Source of the DNA: Bacteroidota bacterium
GTDB lineage: Bacteria; Bacteroidota; Bacteroidia; NS11-12g; UBA955
Assembly (NCBI GenBank): GCA_963169345.1
Contig: CAUJCT010000047.1
Coordinates: 1 to 47,075, forward strand
DNA length: 47,075 bases
Direction: 5' to 3'
In this document: piece by piece, positions 17,410-24,585 of the stretch
Layout of the letters: every line of letters begins with the position of its first letter
How positions within the stretch are numbered: position 1 is the stretch's first letter
Made by a program: the position numbers and the translations under genes
The notes under the pieces: generated by a model
What the model was told of the DNA's origin: nothing
What the model saw: the letters and a program-made list of their open reading frames with translations, nothing else
Databases searched by the model: none

Positions 17410-18612
17410 TCTATTCACCTCATCCAACACCTCATTTCCAAAACTATCCAGATACACCTGAGTAATACGCTCATTCTGATGCCCCATTGATTCGCTGATA
17501 ATGCTGATAGGAGCACCACTATGCTTCATGATGGTGGCGTAAGAGTGGCGGGCTACGTAGGTGGTGAGCGTTTCGTTTATACCCAGTTCTGAAGCTATTT
17601 GTTTTAAATCGTTGTTCACCATGCGCAACACCTTGTCGGTGCGATTCTCAATGGCTTGAGCGGTGGCGTGGTTCTCGTTGAGAATAGGAAAAATGTAAGA
17701 TTCCATTCCATTGAAATTGGTTTGGCGGTAATAGTCTATGATGGCCATTGCAGGTTCAAGCAAACCAACACTTAAACGTTTGCGGGTCTTTTTGCGGACA
17801 TATTCCAATCGGTTGTTGCGAATGTCTGACCATTTCAAAAAAGCCATATCTGCGAAGTTTATACCCCGGCAATAGAAGCTGAACATGAAATAGTTTCTGG
17901 AATTGAACATACTGCTCCCAGGTTTGAGCTCAAAAGCTTCAATGCGTTTAATGTCTTCTTTGCTGATGGCTCTTTTCTTGGTAACAATGCCTCTGAATTT
18001 TTTGAAGCTATAATCTTTGAATGGTTCATAGTCCGGTCTAACAATTTCTTCTTGTTTGGCAAAGTTGATTAGGGTTTTCAGGGTGCGCATTGGTACGAAG
18101 ATGGCGTTTAAGGTTACATTTCTTTTCAAAAACGATTCTTCGTAACGATTCAAGAATGCAGCATTGATGTCAGAGAATTGGAAGTCTTTGCCCTCTCTGA
18201 AATTCATCAAACTGTTTTTTGTAGCCTGGTACACTTTAGCGTTTCCAATGCGGTTCGCTTCTTTTAAACGTTTAATGTGCAAGTCAAAGAAACTGAAAAC
18301 CGTCATGCGGTTGGTTTTCTTATTCAGTTTTTCAATCACTTCTTCGGCAGAATAGTCTTTATCATCCAGCGTCTTTTCAAGAATATACTTTCGAGCATCG
18401 GCACGTCGTTTTTCAATCACCAGAATGATCTCTTGTTGCTGTGGATGTTTTTTCTTTGGCAAACCTGCTTCTTCATCCCAGAGAGCAGGGGTAGAACTGT
18501 ACCCAATGGATACATATTTCGGTTTTCGGTCTTTAATAACGCGGAGCATAATAGGATGTTGCCCGTTTTTAAGTACTTTTGAGGTGTAAAGAATGACTTT
18601 TACTTCTGACAT
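17398..18612 (-). CDS. int: Tyrosine recombinase (integrase), Bacteroidota type
   Basis: A protein of about 404 aa from the ATG at 18610-18612; the frame extends 15 codons further up, but MSEVKVILYTSKVLKNGQHP is the usual beginning of the arm-binding domain in this family. A SAM-like core-binding domain follows, then the catalytic domain: CRGINFADM (Arg I), YVRKKTRK (Lys), YVARHSYAT (Arg II region), SMGHQNERIT (His) and VYLDSF (Tyr nucleophile). It should integrate and excise the element at the 46-bp tRNA-Ala core. The gene lies 160 bases inside attR, with GTTTAAAC repeats in its leader, suggesting autoregulation or arm sites. Its stop is 23 bases before the Ntn-hydrolase start. Confidence 0.9.
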   Translation of the reverse strand: MSEVKVILYTSKVLKNGQHPIMLRVIKDRKPKYVSIGYSSTPALWDEEAGLPKKKHPQQQEIILVIEKRRADARKYILEKTLDDKDYSAEEVIEKLNKKTNRMTVFSFFDLHIKRLKEANRIGNAKVYQATKNSLMNFREGKDFQFSDINAAFLNRYEESFLKRNVTLNAIFVPMRTLKTLINFAKQEEIVRPDYEPFKDYSFKKFRGIVTKKRAISKEDIKRIEAFELKPGSSMFNSRNYFMFSFYCRGINFADMAFLKWSDIRNNRLEYVRKKTRKRLSVGLLEPAMAIIDYYRQTNFNGMESYIFPILNENHATAQAIENRTDKVLRMVNNDLKQIASELGINETLTTYVARHSYATIMKHSGAPISIISESMGHQNERITQVYLDSFGNEVLDEVNRLIL

Positions 18613-18626
18613 ATTTTCAATTTTCT

Positions 18627-18675
18627 GGTTTAAACATGGTTTAAACATTTGCTCCAAATTTGGTCTGGTTTAAAC
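18627..18675. repeat. Right-end GTTTAAAC arm repeats in the integrase leader
   Basis: Three GTTTAAAC palindromes (two separated by ATG at 18628-18646 and a third at 18668-18675). They lie between the integrase start and a candidate -7 box TATATTTG on the minus strand (18701-18708). Binding here could both organise recombination and repress the integrase. Confidence 0.55.
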
Positions 18676-18773
18676 AAATTTTAGAGAAAAGAAACCGTTT
18701 CAAATATAGTCTAAATATTTGAAAAATAAACACTTGAGAACATAAAATAAATTCAGATAAAGAGCCAAAATAG

Positions 18774-18819
18774 GCATGGCATGCAAAAGGTCATCGGTTC
18801 GACTCCGATATTCTCCACC
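18774..18819 (+). repeat. attR: right 46-bp att core (tRNA-Ala 3' half)
   Basis: Exact copy of 881-926. It contains only the anticodon loop to the 3' end; the 5' half of the tRNA is absent, so it is not a tRNA gene. The sequence after it (18820 on) would have followed tRNA-Ala before insertion. Confidence 0.9.
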
Positions 18820-18942
18820 CTGTAGCAGAAAAAACCCTGAAAATAATATTCAGGGTTTTTTTTATGCAAATTCTCCAGGGTTTTTACGCTACAGGGTGAG
18901 ACCCGTAGCGTGATGTAACGAAGTGGAATCTCTGCTACGGGG
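18818..18942. repeat. MITE/REP-like 125-bp element with inverted ends
   Basis: CCCTGTAGCAGA (18818-18829) and TCTGCTACGGGG (18931-18942) are inverted with one mismatch. Inside are a hairpin AACCCTGAA/TTCAGGGTT (18833-18857) with a T-run, and ACGCTAC-A-GGGT / ACCC-GTAGCGT (18886-18911). A second copy is at 19341-19465 and a short relative at 20932-20983. It resembles non-coding hairpin repeats dispersed in Bacteroidota genomes. Confidence 0.55.
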
Positions 18943-19008
18943 ACACTTTAAATTTAATATTAAGGTCCAATCTTTAGTTCAATATTTCACCTATTATCTC
19001 CACAGTAT

Positions 19009-19034
19009 AAAAAGACCACTTATGTGGTCTTTTT
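19009..19034. terminator. Terminator-like hairpin before the GIY-YIG gene
   Basis: AAAAAGACCAC and GTGGTCTTTTT form a strong stem with T-run 12 bases before the GIY-YIG start. The second copy (19532-19557) keeps the stem with a changed loop. It would isolate the gene from upstream transcription. Confidence 0.6.
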
Positions 19035-19046
19035 CGTTTTAATACT

Positions 19047-19286
19047 ATGCACTTCGTTTACATTTTATATTCTCCAACTAAAGATAAATATTATATCGGT
19101 CAGACAGAAGATATGGAAAGGAGAGTAGAACCTCATAACCTGCGAAAAAACTTAGGAGCCAATGACTGGCAATTAAAGTACTTTGAACAATACGAAACTC
19201 GTTCTGAAGCTGTTCGAAGAGAGTCCGAAATTAAGAGCAAGAAACGTCGAGCTTATTTAGAGCACTTGATTAGCTCAGTTGGCTAG
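19047..19286 (+). CDS. Small GIY-YIG endonuclease whose 3' end overlaps a tRNA-like sequence
   Basis: A 79-aa single-domain GIY-YIG protein (UPF0213/UvrC-N type). YILYS at 5-9 and YYIGQT at 15-20 are the signature; an arginine in MERRVEPHN and the glutamate in RRESEIK (59-65) match later family motifs. GIY-YIG domains cut DNA. The last codons, LISSVG and the TAG stop, are encoded by the D-arm of a tRNA-like sequence, so the C-terminus depends on where the gene sits. A truncated copy (19570) and a fossil (27342) show the unit has multiplied. Confidence 0.75.
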   Translation: MHFVYILYSPTKDKYYIGQTEDMERRVEPHNLRKNLGANDWQLKYFEQYETRSEAVRRESEIKSKKRRAYLEHLISSVG

Positions 19287-19342
19287 AGCGTCCCGCACAA
19301 AGCTGCGGGAAGGTCATCGGTTCGACTCCGATATTCTCCACC
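19266..19342 (+). pseudogene. tRNA-like sequence with replaced anticodon arm
   Basis: D-arm (GATTAGCTCAGTTGGC), T-arm and 3' end match tRNA-Ala, and the last 33 bases are identical to the att core. The anticodon arm is the 7-bp stem TCCCGCA/TGCGGGA with loop CAAAGC, the same stem as in the 708-828 copy but with a different loop. The acceptor 5' strand (ACTTGAT) does not pair with ATTCTCC. Not a functional tRNA by inspection. Confidence 0.6.
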
Positions 19343-19701
19343 CTGTAGCAGAAAAAACCCTGAAAATAATATTCAGGGTTTTTTTTATGCAAATTCTCCA
19401 AGGTTTTTACGCTACAGGGTGAGACCCGTAGCGTGATGTAACGAAGTGGAATCTCTGCTACGGGGACACTTTAAATTTAATATTAAGGTCCAATCTTTAG
19501 TTCAATATTTCACCTATTATCTCCACAGTATAATAAGACCACATTTGTGGTCTTTTTCGTTTTAATACTATGTACTTCGTTTACATTTTATATTCTCCAA
19601 CTAAAGATAAATATTATATCGGTCAGAAAGAAGATATGGAAAGGAAATTAGAAACTCATAACCTGCGGAAAAACTTAGGAGCCAATGACTGGCAATTAAA
19701 G
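19310..19701 (+). repeat. Tandem 523-bp unit, copy 2 (truncated)
   Basis: Matches 18787-19178 at a constant 523-base offset and stops abruptly at 19701 inside the GIY-YIG reading frame, 22 bases before the stop codon of the opposing gene at 19723. Confidence 0.85.
19570..19701 (+). pseudogene. Truncated GIY-YIG gene (copy 2)
   Basis: The first 43-44 codons match the complete gene at 19047, including YILYS and YYIGQ, then homology ends at 19701 and the frame runs on into unrelated sequence to 19779. The active-site glutamate region is lost. Not expected to make an active nuclease. Confidence 0.8.
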
Positions 19702-19722
19702 GTTCTATTGGAAAATTTTGTC

Positions 19723-20640
19723 TTAATCAGGTATTACCTGACCGCAACAGCTGCATTTTTTAGGTGTACAGGTAGGTGACTGTGAGTCGGATTCACGGAG
19801 GTTAAAACTAACTCCAAATGTCAGTATTGGACCTGTTCTAATGATATTTGGATTTGAATTGTATACTTCTGACTTAAGTTCATGTGTATTTACTACATGC
19901 TCACTGCCGGATTTCATCATGTGATCGCCGCCGCTTGTACTACTGTAAAAACTCATTTTCCCTGTGTATAGTACTTTGCTAAACGATATATTTCCATAAA
20001 ATAAAACGGAGTTATTAAAAGCATACTGCATAGTTAGACCTGGTTGCAAGTAAAAATCCGAATTTTGAAAAATTAAATCATCACCAGGTTTCAGGTCAAA
20101 ACCATTCTCACCTCTTAAGTGTTTGTGATAATCTGGCAAAGGTTGCATGTTTTTAACTTTAAAGTTACTACCTGTGTATCCAATTTCAATTTCGCTGATA
20201 AACCTGAAGCGTTTATATGTAAATAAAATCGGAGATACTGAAGTGCCTATCTGAAAAAAACTGCTTGAGTGCTTGCCGAAAGCCCCTCTTAATGCGATAG
20301 TTCCCTGCACTTCATTAGAGTAATGCCAACGCATACCAAGACTAAAGCCATTGAGATTTATATTCTCGTTAATATAATTACTCAAATTCACCCTGTATCT
20401 CGACTCCTTATTTGAAGCATTTGCCGACTTAAGCCCATAAATGTTGTGGTCAGAAATATCAAAATCAATCATTGAGATGCCTTTAATGGTTGTCGAATAG
20501 AAGCCCAACTCTGTATAAGCACCCTTATTTGAGTTAAACCATTTGATTTCTTTTGGATTGGATGCCAAGAGTGAGTAGTTCAAGGCATTGGCATGAATAG
20601 CGAGACATGCCAGAATTAATGTAAAGCCTTTAGTTTTCAT
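19723..20640 (-). CDS. Putative outer-membrane beta-barrel protein
   Basis: About 305 aa from the ATG at 20638-20640; the frame extends eight codons upstream, but MKTKGFTLILACLAIHANA is a clear signal peptide. The rest alternates strands with aromatic ends (for example FFQIGTSVSPILF), like Bacteroidota OmpA-type or PorT-like barrels. It ends in the unusual cysteine cluster KKCSCCGQVIPD. The minus-strand TACATTTG at 20662-20669 is a good -7 box. The truncated GIY-YIG unit abuts its 3' end, so the last residues may have been altered by that rearrangement. Function unknown. Confidence 0.7.
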   Translation of the reverse strand: MKTKGFTLILACLAIHANALNYSLLASNPKEIKWFNSNKGAYTELGFYSTTIKGISMIDFDISDHNIYGLKSANASNKESRYRVNLSNYINENINLNGFSLGMRWHYSNEVQGTIALRGAFGKHSSSFFQIGTSVSPILFTYKRFRFISEIEIGYTGSNFKVKNMQPLPDYHKHLRGENGFDLKPGDDLIFQNSDFYLQPGLTMQYAFNNSVLFYGNISFSKVLYTGKMSFYSSTSGGDHMMKSGSEHVVNTHELKSEVYNSNPNIIRTGPILTFGVSFNLRESDSQSPTCTPKKCSCCGQVIPD

Positions 20641-20661
20641 GTAGCTTATTGATTTAATATA

Positions 20662-20669
20662 CAAATGTA
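20662..20669 (-). promoter_or_regulatory. -7 box of the barrel-protein gene
   Basis: TACATTTG on the minus strand, 22 bases before the ATG. No clear TTG at the right spacing. Confidence 0.4.
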
Positions 20670-20883
20670 AGCGTTTTAATGAATTCTTTTATAAATTAGA
20701 AACAAATTAAACGCTTTTGCATAAGCTGAATTCAACAAATAATTTCAATTCATGTTTTATTTGCAATGCTATTTGATCTGTTGTAAAGTATGAACGCTCT
20801 AAATAACTACTATTCAATTGCTCTTTGAAAATGCTCTTAAAATTGTTAGACATTTCGTCTATTGCCTCCACTTACAAAAACTT

Positions 20884-20983
20884 AAAACCCGCTCCCGATA
20901 ATTATCGGGACGGTTTTGTTAGTTTTTTTGTCCCGTAGTGTGGATGCATCCGCCATAGGCTGAGAAATTCTCTGCTACAGGGG
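20884..20983. repeat. Hairpin repeats in the 20641-21197 intergenic region
   Basis: This 557-base gap has no gene. It holds the palindrome TCCCGATAATTATCGGGA (20893-20910), flanked by AAAACC/GGTTTT, with a T-run at 20922-20929: a terminator-like structure. It is followed by 20932-20983, which begins CCCGTAG and ends CTACAGGGG and is a short relative of the 18818-18942 element. Confidence 0.5.
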
Positions 20984-21032
20984 CTGTAAAATCAAGATCT
21001 CGCAGAGATGTGAGGCTTTTTTATTTTGGTCT

Positions 21033-21056
21033 GGTTTAAACATGGTTTAAACATTT
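21033..21056. repeat. Third GTTTAAAC arm repeat, outside the element
   Basis: Same double palindrome as at 976-999 and 18627-18650, preceded by GGCTTTTTTATTTTGGTCTG, which resembles the terminator-plus-arm layout of the left element end (958-980). It has no integrase nearby, so it is probably the relic of another element of the family. Confidence 0.5.
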
Positions 21057-21197
21057 TGAGGAAAAAATTAATAAAAATTTATTATCTAAATTGTTTCTCT
21101 TTTAATTTTCAATTCAACTAAGTTTTATTTTTCTATTTTATTCTATCACTATTTAAAAATAGAAGGATATATTTGTAAGAGACATAATTAAATCTAA

Positions 21198-21902
21198 ATG
21201 AAAAAATACTTTACACACAATGGTACAGAACAAGAAGGCCCTTTTACACTTGACGAACTTATACAAAAAAAAATAAATTCTTCGACAATGATTTGGTTCG
21301 AAGGTCTCGACAACTGGAAGAAAGCAGGCGAGATTGAAGAAATAAAATCCATTGTTGCAATTATGCCGCCGCCATTCAAGAAGCAAGGCACAATTAATGA
21401 GACTATCAACAAAACTAAGAAAGTTCTACAAAATGACCCGATAAATCAAATAGAAAACAAAATACCAGGTCAGTCTAAGAAAAAAACTTTCAAATGGGCC
21501 ATTGTAATTCTTGCAGTTATTGGCTGTTTCGCTGTAATAGGGTTTTTAGTCCAAAAATCGCCTTTGGGAAAACCTGACTTAGATGAGTCACTTTTTGTAG
21601 AAAATCAAAAAGGCACCGTCTATTTTGAAAGTTGGTATAAATACTGGCATATTGATATTGGAGGCTATGTAGTTAATAAAACCGCAAAATATAGGTTTAA
21701 AGATTTTGTAATTGAGGTAAAGTATTTATCAGAATACAATACAGAATTGTTAACGAAAAAGTATGTGATTAACAAAACTATTGAACCATTGGAAAAAGTC
21801 AATATTTACACGGAGCTTAAAGACAATGCTCCCCAAGGGAGTGAAAAACTAGAGTGGCAAATTGTGGATGCGACAATTGAGAAAGTTAAAACGGTTGATT
21901 AA
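21198..21902 (+). CDS. GYF_2-domain (DUF4339) membrane protein
   Basis: A 234-aa protein. Residues 1-50 form a GYF_2 domain (GPFTLDELIQKKINSSTMIW, then WFEGLDNWKKA), a bacterial module thought to bind proline-rich or membrane partners. A Lys/Pro linker follows, then one membrane helix at about 100-122 (KWAIVILAVIGCFAVIGFLV) and a C-terminal domain of about 110 residues, probably outside the membrane and beta-rich, that I cannot name. It stands alone between an arm-repeat relic and a broken ORF. Role unknown. Confidence 0.75.
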   Translation: MKKYFTHNGTEQEGPFTLDELIQKKINSSTMIWFEGLDNWKKAGEIEEIKSIVAIMPPPFKKQGTINETINKTKKVLQNDPINQIENKIPGQSKKKTFKWAIVILAVIGCFAVIGFLVQKSPLGKPDLDESLFVENQKGTVYFESWYKYWHIDIGGYVVNKTAKYRFKDFVIEVKYLSEYNTELLTKKYVINKTIEPLEKVNIYTELKDNAPQGSEKLEWQIVDATIEKVKTVD

Positions 21903-22147
21903 TTGTAAATGCCCGTCAAATTGACAAACTGAAGACATTTTAAACCGTCCCCACCTGCCGTTTAAAATTGCCCACGTGTAACAATTTAACTGTCACATTG
22001 ATTTTATGTTGATAGTAAAATAACAAGCTCAAACTTTACAAAAAACAAACTTTGATTCAAATGATTGATTTTTAAATAGGTACTCTTAAAAGATAATATT
22101 TAATTTTATGTCTTGCATTTAAAAAAAAGCCATATTATATTTTTACT

Positions 22148-22450
22148 ATGAAAACATCAAATATAGAATTTGCTAACTCTTGCAAAGAAATTTTAGAATC
22201 AGGAATTGCATAAGAAGGCAATTCTAGAGGTATTAATTTGAAAATGGGATTTCATATTTCTAATGAACCTCTGCTGGCAACAATCCCTAGTAAATCGATG
22301 AGATTAGAGTCAATTACAGATGCTTCTGAAATAATATCACATTATTTAAACGAAGATTTTAACAATGTGAATAAAAAAGTATTAGCGCAATTTTTGAATA
22401 AAATTGACATCTATAAACCATTATTTATCCATTTTATGTCTGAAAAATGA
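22148..22450 (+). pseudogene. 100-codon ORF interrupted by an in-frame TAA
   Basis: ATG at 22148 opens 21 codons (MKTSNIEFANSCKEILESGI...) to TAA at 22211-22213. The same frame continues without further stops for 78 codons to TGA at 22448-22450 and looks like protein (FHISNEPLLATIPSKSMRLE). The second part has no ATG before 22244. I read it as one small gene broken by a nonsense mutation; two separate small ORFs are the alternative. No domain recognised. Confidence 0.45.
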
Positions 22451-22451
22451 T

Positions 22452-23216
22452 CTAATAATCAATACCACATTTGCATTCCAATAAGTAGTTGTCATGGTAA
22501 TAATTAAATAGCTCTTTTATAGCTTGCATTGTCTCCATAATATCAAAATTTAAAAGATTCTGTATTAATTTTTCTTGGGGTTCAAACTCTTTTGTAGATT
22601 TCGAGTGTACTATATCATCACGCATTGATTTCAATTCTTTAATAATTTGAAGAGAATTAGGGTAGATTTTCCCAAAGTTCTTTGTAAAGAAAAAAGGATA
22701 AATTTTTTCGATTTTTTCAATTGTTCCAAATGCTCTTTGAATTTGGTTTTTATTATATATAACAGTTTTTGAATTTGTTTCGTCAATGTATTTCCCATTG
22801 TCCGGAATAAAATGGTTCAAATAACTCTCAAGGGAAGTAAACAACATTATTATGCAACTACTTGAAAAGCCATAGAATTTGTATATTTCATTAGTTGCAT
22901 CTTCATTAATTTCCTTTCCAGTCTTTGTCTTTTCATATAATCTAATTTGCTGATCTTTTCTTATTTGATTCAAATTATATGCTGCATCAAAATACACTAA
23001 GGTTAAATCTGGCAATGGAATTATGAATTCTTCACCATTATTCTTACAAACAGTAGCTCTTAAGGTAATTTCTTTATCCGTTACCACATAAACTGCATGG
23101 TTATTTGATTTCTCTGAGAGATTTACATCCGTTAATTTCACTTCTTTACCTATACTTCGTAGCCGATCCTTTACGTTTTTTCGTTGAAATAGATATTTTT
23201 TTTCAATATGCTTCAT
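22452..23216 (-). CDS. HEPN-type protein, possible RNase toxin
   Basis: A 254-aa protein. Residues 112-205 are helical and include FTSLESYLNHFI and R199-D-D-I-V-H204, the Rx4-6H motif of HEPN ribonucleases in the usual place on the last helix. The N-terminal 90 residues are beta-rich and unlike known HEPN partners. The gene begins nine bases after the stop of 23225-24121, in the same direction, so the two are a unit. HEPN proteins act in toxin-antitoxin and abortive infection systems. The motif is short and the assignment needs a profile search; similar RxxxxH helices occur in non-enzymatic MAE_28990-type proteins. Confidence 0.6.
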   Translation of the reverse strand: MKHIEKKYLFQRKNVKDRLRSIGKEVKLTDVNLSEKSNNHAVYVVTDKEITLRATVCKNNGEEFIIPLPDLTLVYFDAAYNLNQIRKDQQIRLYEKTKTGKEINEDATNEIYKFYGFSSSCIIMLFTSLESYLNHFIPDNGKYIDETNSKTVIYNKNQIQRAFGTIEKIEKIYPFFFTKNFGKIYPNSLQIIKELKSMRDDIVHSKSTKEFEPQEKLIQNLLNFDIMETMQAIKELFNYYHDNYLLECKCGIDY

Positions 23217-23224
23217 ATTTGTAA

Positions 23225-24121
23225 TTACTTTTTTAAGTCACCTGTCTGGTTAAAAGCTCTGTCAATTGATTCCTCTTGTTCCTTTGTTATGTCTAGTAAA
23301 CTTAATTGTTTTGTTAGCATAAAATATATCACCCCAATTGACTTATGTATTAATTCTGATTCAAATCCAAAATCTTTGTTTAGCATACGACTTGCTAAGT
23401 CAACAGAGAAGTGCTGATATTGGGACAATGTCCTATAATTCATATAAGAAAGACTCAATAACTCTAGGCTAGGAATTTTACCCTGACCAAGGAACTCGAT
23501 TATTTCGTACAAATTAGAGGTCTTATAGTTCTTTTTATTAATACTTAATACTTGGCCGTTATTAGTTTTAAAGTTTAAATACTTAGGGTCACTTGTAGCT
23601 CTTAACTCAGCTGGCTTTTTTAATTCCCATTTTTCATTTCTTTTGATATAATATTCGGGGCTACCTTCTCTTAGCATTTGTAATTGAAATTCTATTTCGG
23701 AATTTAATTCACTTTCCGTCCTTTCTTTTTTCCCAGGATTAAAAAATGACAATTTTGCTTCGTTTTTTATCATAAATTCAGAGAACTTGTAAAAGTCAAT
23801 ATTTAAAACTTTAAGTTCATTCCTAAATGAAATTTCATGTTCAACAAATTGTAACAAGTATGCACCAATGGTCAAGTCATCAATAACACCTCTTAACAAT
23901 AACATCAATGGATGTCTATTATTTGAATATAGCTCATCTGGATGCGAAAGTAACAAATGAATTCCATGGAAATTCCTGGCAATTCTCTCTGAAATAGTTA
24001 AATAAGTAAATTTAACTATTCCAATTTCATTCTCCTTCATTTTGTTGTATTTTGAACCAATCTGATTCATCATACTTAGACCCTCAGAGAAAAAATGGGC
24101 TATTCTTTTTTCATAGTTCAT
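23225..24121 (-). CDS. Hypothetical helical protein paired with the HEPN-type gene
   Basis: About 298 aa from the ATG at 24119-24121 (MNYEKRIAHFFSEGLSMMNQ). The longer frame to 24244 runs back through the RepA-remnant repeat and is rejected. The protein is helical; RHPLMLLLRGVIDDLTIGAY and YRTLSQYQHFSVDLASRML resemble DUF5677-like proteins (an arginine-containing helix and a late YxxxSxxxH-like stretch), but only weakly. It is followed nine bases later by the HEPN-type gene. A toxin-antitoxin or abortive infection pair is possible. Confidence 0.6.
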   Translation of the reverse strand: MNYEKRIAHFFSEGLSMMNQIGSKYNKMKENEIGIVKFTYLTISERIARNFHGIHLLLSHPDELYSNNRHPLMLLLRGVIDDLTIGAYLLQFVEHEISFRNELKVLNIDFYKFSEFMIKNEAKLSFFNPGKKERTESELNSEIEFQLQMLREGSPEYYIKRNEKWELKKPAELRATSDPKYLNFKTNNGQVLSINKKNYKTSNLYEIIEFLGQGKIPSLELLSLSYMNYRTLSQYQHFSVDLASRMLNKDFGFESELIHKSIGVIYFMLTKQLSLLDITKEQEESIDRAFNQTGDLKK

Positions 24122-24221
24122 TACATTTAATGTTTTCACCAAAGTAAATATAATTATGCATAAATTCAAAAAAATCAACACAAATTGTAACACCCGTAAC
24201 AGCGTAACTGCTATTACCCTA

Positions 24222-24540
24222 TTACGAATCCTGCCCAAACCCATTCCGGTCTAATACCCGCTTCACCTTCATTTTATTAGTACCCAGGGCTTCGGCTATC
24301 TTTCCATAAGATAAGTTCTGGATGTTACGAAGTTCAATGATTTGCTGTTCCAGGATGTCTAATTCTCCATCGGTTTGCATGCGCAGGTGTTTTCTTTCAT
24401 CAGAAAATTCCACAAACTCAAAATGAAGGCAGTGGTAATCATTGGCAATTTCACACAGAATGATGTCCCGGGAGTTGTAAATAATTTCAGTGACTCTTGC
24501 TTGATCAGTTTGATGTAACGTAGGGATTTGTCTTATGAAC
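24222..24540 (-). pseudogene. RepA-like 3' remnant (copy B)
   Basis: Aligns with 4145-4468, the last 105 or so codons of the RepA-like gene, including the HTH (LSYGKIAEALGTNKMKVKRV). A one-base deletion near 24507 breaks the frame, and homology ends near 24540 just after GATTTGTCTT. The degenerate GTAAC repeats follow its stop, at 24184-24228. Confidence 0.8.
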
Positions 24541-24585
24541 TGGTTTATCTACCAGAAATTGAAAGTTTATATTTTGTAAAAGTTT

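Larger units (their letters stand above)
881..18819. mobile_element. tRNA-Ala-integrated element (~17.9 kb) carrying defence genes
   Basis: The 46 bases 881-926, from the anticodon loop to the tRNA 3' end, are repeated exactly at 18774-18819. A tyrosine recombinase gene lies just inside the right copy. GTTTAAAC repeats lie inside both ends (976-999 and 18627-18675). This is the standard arrangement of a site-specific element in a tRNA gene. Contents: candidate nuclease, J-domain protein, RepA-like ATPase with HTH, Hma-like three-gene system, Ntn hydrolase cassette and integrase. No relaxase, conjugation or capsid genes are seen. It may be mobilised by a helper, or be a phage satellite; the sequence does not decide. 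Confidence 0.88.
18787..19178 (+). repeat. Tandem 523-bp unit, copy 1 (homologous segment)
   Basis: 18787-19178 and 19310-19701 are direct repeats with a constant offset of 523 bases and about a dozen differences by eye. Each contains the tRNA 3' end, an inverted-repeat element, a terminator-like hairpin and the start of a GIY-YIG gene. Confidence 0.88.

Noticed and set aside
17398..18657. Longer start at 18657 for the integrase
   Set aside because: The extra 15 codons lie in the GTTTAAAC repeats; the family normally begins at the MSEVKV-like residues.
881..18819. Integrative conjugative element or prophage
   Set aside because: No relaxase, coupling protein, Tra genes, capsid, tail or terminase genes are visible.
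20849..20875. A tmRNA or tRNA 3' end (GCCTCCACT) as a further att site
   Set aside because: Only about ten bases look right; no T-arm or acceptor pairing can be drawn.
23225..24244. Longer start at 24244 for the HEPN-partner gene
   Set aside because: The first 41 codons are antisense-free read-through of the RepA remnant and GTAAC repeat region; the ATG at 24121 begins the protein-like sequence.
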